From: Hydractinia symbiolongicarpus
Taxonomy: Eukaryota > Cnidaria > Hydrozoa > Anthoathecata > Hydractiniidae
Assembly: GCF_029227915.1 (NCBI RefSeq)
Contig: NC_079877.1
Location: forward strand, 24,889,851-24,953,850
Direction of reading: 5' to 3'
Length of the DNA: 64,000 nt
Part shown: one piece after another, positions 47,863-54,365 of the stretch
How the letters are laid out: every line of letters starts with the position of its first letter
How positions within the stretch are numbered: position 1 is the stretch's first letter
The notes under the pieces: model-generated
What the model saw: only the letters and a program-made list of their open reading frames with translations
Told to the model about the DNA's origin: nothing
Database searches by the model: none
Program-made: the position numbers and the translations under genes

Positions 47863-48967
47863 CTATTTCTTCAGCCATATAATGGCAATTATCAATGCTA
47901 CCCCCGCAGTTATAACGATAGCCTTTGTTTTCTCATTAGCAGCAGCCTCCGAGGAGGCTGGTGGGGGATGATGCCCTGATCGTTCAACCTGACGTTGATG
48001 CTTCCTTGTGACAGCCGCATGCGGAGCATTAATCTGCGGGTTAACACCGATATTGAAGTATTCTTGACTGATCAGAATTTTTATGTTGAAATTGGCGACA
48101 TTTCCTATCCTCAAGTTCATATCTGAGGGAATCATGTAGACTCCGTGAGCTACCAAGAAATAGACCTTGGACCTCGCGTATCTGAGTACATTCTCAAACT
48201 CCGCAATCTCTCGACCTGTATTTGTAGGTCTAATTACCAGCTGCTCAAAGGTCGTCAAGTAGAGTCGTTGGGCATCGATAGAACTGCCTTGATTACCAAT
48301 AATTCCTGATCGCGCATTGGCTTGGCTCTCCAGAATCAAATACGCGTAATATCGTACACTTTGGGAAAGTTTCTCTATGCCTATACGGGTAAGTCCTTGA
48401 GATGTTTCAATTACCCACCTACTCCATGACCCTTCATCAGAATAACTAGGGCCGCTGCCGGGGAAGTCTTTGCGAGTAGCCTGCCAGCACTAAAGATTGT
48501 CTCGTTGCTCCATTCATGCTCGCTACTACTAACCCCGAATTCACGAGCCAGCTGCTGGAATTTTTCCATGTTAAAAGGATTGTTGATGGAATTAAAGCGG
48601 GAGGAGCCGGGTAGGGAGATTTCAAGCTCCTCTAAAAATTTTCGAATTTGAAAATACACATGGAATCGATAGACAGCACGCACAAGGGGCAAGAGGGAGT
48701 TTAGATGTTGCATGCTGATACCACATGCCGATGTCGAGCAAAAAACAGCGAAATTCAGCTGCGTTGAAGGGGTGATTGTTCCATCTATCAACAGGAAGGT
48801 TACTATGGAACACGTAGTCAACAAAGATATCATGAAATTTTAATTTAAATGAGGACCCCGTGGCATCAACAACGATGTAGCATGAGATCCGAGCCCCTAA
48901 GCTGCTCCTGATACCTACCATGGCTAGGGTCATATTTTGCCCTTGGGTTGAATGAGTAAATATCCAT
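47863..48967 (-). pseudogene. Polinton minor capsid (penton-type) protein candidate, frameshifted
   Basis: The start is the ATG at 48967 (MDIYSFNPRAKYD). Frame changes follow near 48870, 48670 and 48350. The pieces contain DIFVDYVFHSNLPVDRWNN, FLLDIGMWYQHATSKLPLAP, IRKFLEELEISLPG and, in 48339-47863, IDAQRLYLTTFEQLVI and HGVYMIPSDMNLRIG, then a C-terminal membrane helix (AIVITAGVALIIAIIW). In this position and with these motifs, related Polinton proteins have been assigned as the minor, single-jelly-roll capsid protein. It is divergent from the 48987 gene with starts 19 bp apart. Confidence 0.62.
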
Positions 48968-48989
48968 TGTTTCTTTTAAAGAAACAATG
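48965..48989. promoter_or_regulatory. Palindromic bidirectional start region
   Basis: This 25-bp near-perfect palindrome begins with CAT and ends with ATG, around a TTTTAAA centre with arms CATTGTTTCTTT and AAGAAACAATG. The outer triplets are the start codons of the minus-strand minor-capsid gene (48967) and the plus-strand gene (48987). Any 5' untranslated sequences must overlap the opposite gene, or transcripts must be nearly leaderless. Confidence 0.7.
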
Positions 48990-49580
48990 AGGCAACTGTA
49001 CGTTACAAATATAAGTAAGCCTACGATATTCAACGAATATTTAGAAGATGGTACAATGATCGCGCTCAAATTGATTAGTATTCGACCTACATGGCTTAAT
49101 CTCTATAGCAACAACGATTTTACAATCCGTAAAGTAGGAACCATTCAGGAAGAGCTTATCAGGATAGAAATCATGAACGGTTTGTATAAAAATGAGGATA
49201 TAGCGGCCATCGTCAATACCCAGGCACAGGGCAAAGTACAGCTTTTTGTATTAAAAAATGGCATATGCAGGATCTGTGTTCATGAGGAGTATACATTAGT
49301 TTTTGGTGAGGTATTACACAAATTATTAGGGTTCACATTTGACCCGCGTAAAAAATATTATCAGAAGGGTGATTACGACGCAGCCTATAAAACAGACGTG
49401 TATCAGCGCCTAAGATTAACCTGTCATCAACTAGATGAACGCTATGCTCTGCTCGATGGTAAGAAGTCGAAAACTCTCGCGGTGCTTCAAACAAAAGAAA
49501 ATACCTGGGGAGATATGCTTACGTGGAATTTTGACACACCCGTGTACCTACTTTTGTGTGGTTCGACGGATAAATTATAG
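48987..49580 (+). CDS. Conserved Polinton protein of unknown function
   Basis: The ORF encodes 197 residues and is intact through VLFGEVLHKLLGF-like and FDPRKKYYQKGDYDAAYKTD motifs. It starts MRQLYVTNISKPTIFNEYLE, with no membrane segment. Comparable proteins are recurrent in Polintons near the capsid genes. The C-terminus after KTLAVLQTKENTWGD looks shorter than in relatives I recall, so the 3' part may be altered. Its ATG lies in the 25-bp palindrome shared with the minor-capsid gene. Confidence 0.6.
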   Translation: MRQLYVTNISKPTIFNEYLEDGTMIALKLISIRPTWLNLYSNNDFTIRKVGTIQEELIRIEIMNGLYKNEDIAAIVNTQAQGKVQLFVLKNGICRICVHEEYTLVFGEVLHKLLGFTFDPRKKYYQKGDYDAAYKTDVYQRLRLTCHQLDERYALLDGKKSKTLAVLQTKENTWGDMLTWNFDTPVYLLLCGSTDKL

Positions 49581-49658
49581 TTCATGCTAACGGATGAGCA
49601 CAACTATCACAAAAACGTATCATTCGTAGGAATTACTATGCATCTACTTCTACAATAA

Positions 49659-50275
49659 ATGAGTGATATAGCAAAGCTCTATCCAACCTTATCGCCGAGT
49701 GCTCCTGATCAAGAAAATGAGGGGCATATTTATAGATTGAAAAAGATAGAGGAAATAGAACAGTTTCTGCGAAGCGAGGTCAAACAACGTGAAAAGCTGT
49801 CGAAAAAATTTAGAATGCATGGTACCTGAATCCATTATATGGACCACGGATTACTCGCCATAAGCGTGATCACGAGCGTTGTTGTCATTGGGAGTATGTT
49901 ATCGTAATCGGAGTTCCCCTAGCAGTGGCAATGGGGGGAATCGCTATAGCTGTTGGATTGGGACAGACTGCCTTAAAGCAAGGGGGTAAAAAGTTGAATT
50001 ACAAACGCAAAAAGCATGATAGTATAAGATTATTAGCGGAAACGAAGCTGAATAGTATTGTTGATTTGATTAGTAGGGCGATTGAGAATGGAGTGATAAG
50101 TGATTATGAATTTTCCCTTATCCTGCAAGAAAAACAAGAATACCTTTTATTGAAAGAACAAATAAGACAACGCACTAAGAAAATTGTGGCGACGATTAAC
50201 GAGCAAGAAAGGCAGCAGCTTATCGCACAAGGTCGCGACAAGGCGAGGGCTGAGTCTCACCGGTACTGGCGTTAA
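49659..50275 (+). pseudogene. Polinton small membrane/coiled-coil protein, frameshifted
   Basis: The first frame (49659-49829) encodes MSDIAKLYPTLSPSAPDQ and a charged helix (YRLKKIEEIEQFLRSEVK), starting in CAATAAATG. After a break, a hydrophobic stretch (VPLAVAMGGIAIAVGLG) and a second long charged helix (KHDSIRLLAETKLNSIVDLI ... EYLLLKEQIRQRTKKI) run to 50275. The order helix, membrane segment, helix suggests one original protein; its role is unknown. Confidence 0.6.
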
Positions 50276-50509
50276 CCATAAAATCACCGTCATATATAAT
50301 AGTTCGCTTTTGTTTTGCCTACCTCTGATATATTCATCCAGGATTTTCATGGCCGAGATATCTGAGCATGACTTGCAATAAGGCCCAAGAGTTTGTGTTC
50401 CAATATTTCTATATTGTACCTTATTAATCACAGCGATAAGATCAGATCTCTTGAGAGTGGAGTAGCCACGAATACCCAGCTCTCTCGCTTCTCTTTTTAA
50501 ATCGTTCAT
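50147..50509 (-). CDS. SAP-like (helix-extension-helix) small protein
   Basis: The ORF begins at the ATG at 50509 with NDLKREARELGIRGYSTLKR and SDLIAVINK, which fits a SAP or Rho-N-type helix-extension-helix fold that binds nucleic acids. A short Cys pair (YCKSCS) follows. The last 40 residues overlap the convergent plus-strand gene and look like non-native sequence, so the true end may have been lost by frameshift. Confidence 0.5.
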   Translation of the reverse strand: MNDLKREARELGIRGYSTLKRSDLIAVINKVQYRNIGTQTLGPYCKSCSDISAMKILDEYIRGRQNKSELLYMTVILWLTPVPVRLSPRLVATLCDKLLPFLLVNRRHNFLSALSYLFFQ

Positions 50510-50556
50510 TGTTTGTTTTGTATACAACATTGCATACAAAAATCTATCGAGTTTTA

Positions 50557-50916
50557 CTATACTACAACGAATGGTTCCTCTTCGTCATCATCAATAATAT
50601 GCTTAGTTCTTGAATGTTCCACAGGTTTATACTTACATTCCTCGAGCATAACCTGCAAGTAGTGCTTTGATACCTGCTTGTAAATGCTGGATAGTTTTAT
50701 AGTTATAGTACATTCACAAGCTTGCTTCAACGGTACTGGAGCATCATGAAAATTGGTCGTCACCTCCCCATCCCATTCCTTGACTTTGGTACTTACATAG
50801 CGACCATTTTTAACTGGTGGAGCAGTGAAATCATTGCCGTACAGTTTCTCTATCCTAGCCAAGATGCTCTGATATTTCTCCAGCAATTCAGGTGCTTGGT
50901 ACAAATCAAGTGACAT
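50557..50916 (-). CDS. Polinton hypothetical protein
   Basis: The ORF encodes 119 residues from the ATG at 50916 (MSLDLYQAPELLEKYQSILA) and ends in an acidic run DDDEEEPF. Acidic C-tails of this kind occur on single-stranded-DNA-binding proteins, but no OB-fold motif is certain, so I make no functional call. It overlaps the upstream same-strand ORF by 67 bp in another frame. Base composition is that of the element. Confidence 0.5.
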   Translation of the reverse strand: MSLDLYQAPELLEKYQSILARIEKLYGNDFTAPPVKNGRYVSTKVKEWDGEVTTNFHDAPVPLKQACECTITIKLSSIYKQVSKHYLQVMLEECKYKPVEHSRTKHIIDDDEEEPFVVV

Positions 50917-51164
50917 AGTAAGAGATGAACTCTCATCGTAGCGAGAGGCACGGTGCTGTATAGACCCCCAGGTGTTCTGATTAGCAGGGCAGATATCTTA
51001 TTGTCATTCTTATAGCCTATTACGAATCGTTCAAATTTAAATCTATTGGTGGGGATTACATCACTAAGCACGATGTTTTCGATCTTTACATCCTCGATGT
51101 TTAATGCAGTTAGGTTGCTATAAAAATCCCTTGTTTCAATATTATTGCCGTAGAATTTGAACAT
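50850..51164 (-). CDS. Polinton hypothetical protein
   Basis: The first ATG is at 51164 (MFKFYGNNIETRDFYSNL); the codons upstream lack an ATG. About 80 residues (to LYSTVPLATM) look protein-like, mixed alpha/beta, and the final 25 residues overlap the next gene in a different frame and are probably non-native. I do not recognise it. Confidence 0.4.
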   Translation of the reverse strand: MFKFYGNNIETRDFYSNLTALNIEDVKIENIVLSDVIPTNRFKFERFVIGYKNDNKISALLIRTPGGLYSTVPLATMRVHLLLCHLICTKHLNCWRNIRASWLG

Positions 51165-51185
51165 ATCTTTTATAATATCCAAGGC

Positions 51186-51347
51186 TTAAGGATTTTGACA
51201 TGGACATGCCCCTCCATTATATATTATATACATCGTGTAATGATGCCAGCATAGCATTCTTCCCTTTATGATTAACCTCCTCCCACACTTACATTTATCG
51301 TAGTCATTCAGAGTAATCTCGCATTCGTCGCATTGCTCAATTGTCAT
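51186..51347 (-). CDS. 53-residue Cys-rich zinc-binding-like protein
   Basis: The ORF encodes MTIEQCDECEITLNDYDKCK and then CGRRL, CWHHY and a terminal CPC. The CDEC and CKCG pairs are spaced like a small zinc ribbon. Its ATG overlaps the stop of the upstream gene as ATGA (51347-51344). It lacks close relatives that I know. Confidence 0.5.
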   Translation of the reverse strand: MTIEQCDECEITLNDYDKCKCGRRLIIKGRMLCWHHYTMYIIYNGGACPCQNP

Positions 51348-51604
51348 ACTTTATTTGATAATATTTGCGTCACTGCGTGCCTATACCTATCCGGTACGTA
51401 ATCAAACAGACCCGGATTGTGCTGGACTACCCCTATACACATATTCAAGGTCTTAAAATAATAGGGAACATACACGAATACCATTGGATCCCTTTCAACC
51501 GCTGATTTGCACATATCACGAGTCTTGAAATAGTCTGGTACATACTGGAGCATCCATGGGTTGAAATTCACGTTCCTATTACAGAGTTCCTGATAATGAT
51601 TCAT
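51344..51604 (-). CDS. DUF4116-like repeat protein
   Basis: The ORF encodes 86 residues with about two and a half repeats of the form QYVPDYFKTRDMCKSAVERD / YVPYYFKTLNMCIGVVQHNP / DYVPDRY. This V-P-x-x-x-K-T-x-x-M-C-x-x-A-V pattern is that of DUF4116 repeats, abundant in giant viruses and some protists; function is unknown. The start lies in AATAAATAATG. A related repeat occurs at 52009-52179. Confidence 0.65.
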   Translation of the reverse strand: MNHYQELCNRNVNFNPWMLQYVPDYFKTRDMCKSAVERDPMVFVYVPYYFKTLNMCIGVVQHNPGLFDYVPDRYRHAVTQILSNKV

Positions 51605-51678
51605 TATTTATTTTGGATATATTCAAGTACTTGACTCGAAGAACATTTGAATAATGGGGAATTACCATTATTTAAATT

Positions 51679-51912
51679 CTATCCATCCCGCCATGTATTC
51701 CCGCATTTCACACACGTGTTAAATACCGAAGTTCCCTCATTGCATGACCTGACCTGCTTAACCACTGATGAAATATTTTGGCCACCACACCTGTAGCATG
51801 TGTATAGGGTTTGCTCCGATGGTTCCTGCACATACTCAGACATTGCCTGGGGTGCAGTAGCCACCCTCGTCCTCGCTTTGTCAAACACAGCATTTGAAAA
51901 TTTATCAGGCAT
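51679..51912 (-). CDS. TFIIS-like zinc-ribbon protein
   Basis: The 77-residue ORF ends in a zinc ribbon with C39-x2-C42 and C67-x2-C70. Between them lies KQVRSCNEGTSVFNTC, then GNTW, which fits the TFIIS domain III pattern Q-x-R-S-x-D-E-x-T. The acidic DE pair that completes the RNA polymerase active site in TFIIS is Asn-Glu here (N58-E59). The N-terminal 35 residues are not recognisable. Large DNA viruses encode comparable TFIIS-like factors; finding one in a Polinton is unusual. Whether it still acts on RNA polymerase is doubtful. Confidence 0.72.
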   Translation of the reverse strand: MPDKFSNAVFDKARTRVATAPQAMSEYVQEPSEQTLYTCYRCGGQNISSVVKQVRSCNEGTSVFNTCVKCGNTWRDG

Positions 51913-52008
51913 TCTAATGGGTTTTGTATATGTATATACTCAGGCATAGTCTTAGTCAATATATTTGAATAATTGGGGAATTTCCCTTGATAAGCGTGTG
52001 CTAGGGCC

Positions 52009-52179
52009 CTAGCTACTACGGATATATCGATCTGGCACGTACTCGAGGAGCAGTAGATTGTCACGTACTGCCTCATCACACATTTCCTGTGTCTTAAAAT
52101 GATCGGGTACGAACATTAGTGTCCATGAATCAGCACGAACTATTCGATCAGGCGTTATGAGATGATCATTAATAGACAT
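52009..52179 (-). CDS. DUF4116-like repeat fragment
   Basis: From the ATG at 52179 the ORF encodes 56 residues with one clear repeat (FVPDHFKTQEMCDEAVRDN, then LEYVPDRYI). The next sequence toward 51912 is open only in pieces, so this may be the front half of a longer gene that once ran into the zinc-ribbon ORF. It is the last gene before the right terminal repeat. Confidence 0.55.
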   Translation of the reverse strand: MSINDHLITPDRIVRADSWTLMFVPDHFKTQEMCDEAVRDNLLLLEYVPDRYIRSS

Positions 52180-52231
52180 CTTATTATTATGCACTAAGAT
52201 CCATCAGTAAAATTTTTGGCGCGATCGTAAT

Positions 52232-52517
52232 TTTGAATAAGGGGATTTCCCTTACTCATATTCTGTATGCTTTTGCGCATGCGTTGATGACGTCATATTA
52301 TATATTATTATGTGTTGGTATTTAATGCATATATCATTTCATATTATTATGTGTTGGTTATTGGCATATTATTATTATTATTATTATTATGTGTTGATAT
52401 CAGTATATGATTTCGTTTTATTCTATTTTGGGATGAGGTGGTGGTGGAAGCGGGGTTTTTGTGATTAAAAGGTGTATGAGGAAAGAAAAGTACCTGTAAT
52501 CACTCCCTACTACTACT
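52232..52517. repeat. Right terminal inverted repeat of the Polinton
   Basis: About 286 bp match the left terminus in reverse complement. The arm is some 24 bp longer because a CCAACACATAATAATAT-type phrase is duplicated, and it has a longer TAA microsatellite (about 52366-52390). It contains the NRF1-like TGCGCATGCG (52274-52283) and a perfect CRE-like TGACGTCA (52288-52295). Confidence 0.88.
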
Positions 52518-52523
52518 GCAAGA
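52518..52523. repeat. Right target-site duplication of the Polinton
   Basis: GCAAGA directly follows the terminal CCCTACTACTACT and matches 37564-37569. Confidence 0.8.
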
Positions 52524-52876
52524 AATGATCATTTATTCATAAAGCTTCTTGTCTCGTGACGCTCGTGCATATTACTTGCGTATACTAAGTTGGCGGCGGG
52601 TTGGTGGTTGATTCAGCGTTCCTATCTCTAATTTTTACGGGTTTTGTTGACTATACATTAACCTTACCATACCAATAACGTTATAAAATCCGCAGAAATA
52701 TGAAAAAATACCTTGAAGTTAAGATTCGTAAAATATTTGTATTAATAAGTCACACTAATAATACAAGCAAAAAATAAATATGCTATAAAGTCCCCTAACG
52801 CTTGAAAAACATTTTGAATAATTTTTTCAGAAAATAAACCATTCCCAATTTTACTGAATAATTTTCAAAATTAATA

Positions 52877-53190
52877 CACGTTTCCCGAATTACATTTTTT
52901 TTAAAATTTAAGAATTTTGATGTTTTGATTTTAGGATCATATTCAACATCATTCAATTGGTGTGTGTATAAACTTTTAACTTAATTCGACAGGTGAAAGT
53001 GCTGTTTTATTGGTATTAATGTTACGGTCAAAATCTTCTTAATTTTGTTTGTTGCTTGTTTGCTGTATGAATTTAAAGATTTCACATTCTATCAAGTTTT
53101 GGTTTAGGATTTCAAAAATCACATTTATTTTGTTTGAAAAAGTTTAGAAAAAGCAGTGGTATATCAAAGAAAACTAGTGCGGGAAAGGTT
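52877..53190. mobile_element. MITE copy 2 of the 4941-5301 family
   Basis: After TA, CACGTTTCCCGAATT opens a 314-bp unit ending GTGCGGGAAAGG. Its interior aligns in reverse orientation with the copy at 4941-5301 along the whole length, sharing for example GGTATTAATGTTACGGT and AGATTTCACATT. It is shorter by an internal deletion and its ends have diverged, so it is the older or less intact copy. It lies 360 bp outside the Polinton. Confidence 0.8.
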
Positions 53191-53262
53191 TTATTTTCAG
53201 AAAAATTAAAGCTAAGCAAAAGTTACGAAAAGTAATGTACAATTTCTTAAGAGTGTGGTTTA

Positions 53263-53471
53263 AGTTTGATTTCCAATAACCTAAATTTTGTTGTACAACA
53301 GCTGCACAACAGGTGCATAACAGTCACCGTTACAGCTATTTTTGAAACACATGTTTTTGTACAACAGAAACGAAACAAGAGATACTGCACAGCAAATGTT
53401 GTAGAGATAGATTTTTTTCTATCTCTGCGACAGTTGCACAACAATTATAGATTTTATTGGAAATCAAGCTT
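53263..53471. mobile_element. 209-bp palindromic MITE
   Basis: Arms of about 43 bp (53263-53305 and 53427-53471) start with TTTGATTTCCAATAA / CTTGATTTCCAATAA on opposite strands and continue through GTTGT-CAAC phrases. A small inner hairpin (AGAGATAGA, T-run, TCTATCTCT) lies near 53404-53427. Both strands are open across it, which reflects symmetry rather than coding. It is non-autonomous. Confidence 0.7.
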
Positions 53472-54365
53472 TAGTGAGGATATAAGCAGCTGTTTAAACG
53501 TGAAAAGTTGGTCCGGGACACTCCCTTTTCCACAATTAAATGCGAATCCCGAACATTTTTTCAAGTAAAAAGCAAAGTACTGGCAAAGAGGATCTGTAAA
53601 TGACTGAAGACTTGGTATATCATTTGTTTTTAAATCAGTTTAATAAATTACGGAATAGAGAAAGAGATTCACCTGGATAAATAAGCGAACTTTTCTTTCA
53701 ATATTATGATTGTTCCTGAATTTACCTAGTTTTTGAGACGTCCATAAACCGTCATTCTAACAATGTGACAAAGGCTCAACTCATGAGTGTTTTAAGTTTA
53801 GGACTCGTTAGCTACGAGCATCTAATGTCCCTTAGACTACACCTACCTGGAAGCCCAAGTAAAGCAGGGTTCAGGATTTTTGCTTTTTGTTTTTTGTTTC
53901 TTTGGGGGAGTTCAAGCGTGCTAAGCCGACCGTTAGTTTCAGTTAACAATGGGAAAATTCGCGAACATAAACTTTCGCGAATGTGGCCAAAATTTTAAAG
54001 CTTTTTTTCTTCGAAGAAAATTCATCTATCAAAACAAAATAACTTACGAAAGAGACGTCATAGCCAGAAGATGAAAAATTGGAAAACAAAACATAAGGGT
54101 GGAAAAAACGATCATCTCAATATCTAATACGAATATTGTTAACTAGCTGTAATTAATATATTTCAACTTTGAAAAGAAACACATCTATATCCCTCTGTGA
54201 TTTTGAAGAAAAATTATATGATATATTTCAAAAACCTATCGTTTTCATAGCTTTTTAAATTATAACTAGTTAATTCAAATATAAGAAAAAAGCCAAATTT
54301 TCTAGCAAAAAAACATTTTATTAAAAAATTAAATTTTTACGAAATTAAGTAAGTGGATCTGTACG
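53472..54365. other. Intergenic DNA upstream of the channel pair
   Basis: No gene is visible. The sequence is AT-rich with short chance ORFs. Its right end should hold the promoter of the first channel gene. Confidence 0.45.

Larger units (their letters stand above)
37569..52517. mobile_element. Complete Polinton/Maverick DNA transposon
   Basis: Both ends match: AGTAGTAGTAGGGAGTGATT at the left, and its reverse complement at the right. They are flanked by GCAAG(A), giving a 14,949-bp element, a standard size. It carries the diagnostic family-B DNA polymerase, rve integrase, packaging-ATPase remnant and jelly-roll capsid genes. Genes lie in alternating blocks: plus 37.9-43.8, minus 43.8-46.5, plus 46.6-47.8, minus 47.9-49.0, plus 49.0-50.3 and minus 50.1-52.2 kb. 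The ATPase remnant is on minus inside the first block. The interior is visibly less AT-rich than the flanks. Many genes carry frameshifts or stops, so it is a recent but inactive copy. I find no adenovirus-type cysteine protease. Confidence 0.95.

Noticed and set aside
37569-52517. Adenain-type cysteine protease usually present in Polintons
   Set aside because: I searched the open frames for the His-Trp ... Asp ... Gln ... Cys layout and found none that I can support. It may be deleted or too degraded.
53266-53568. 100-residue plus-strand ORF and its minus-strand counterpart
   Set aside because: Both are produced by the palindromic structure of the MITE at 53263-53471.
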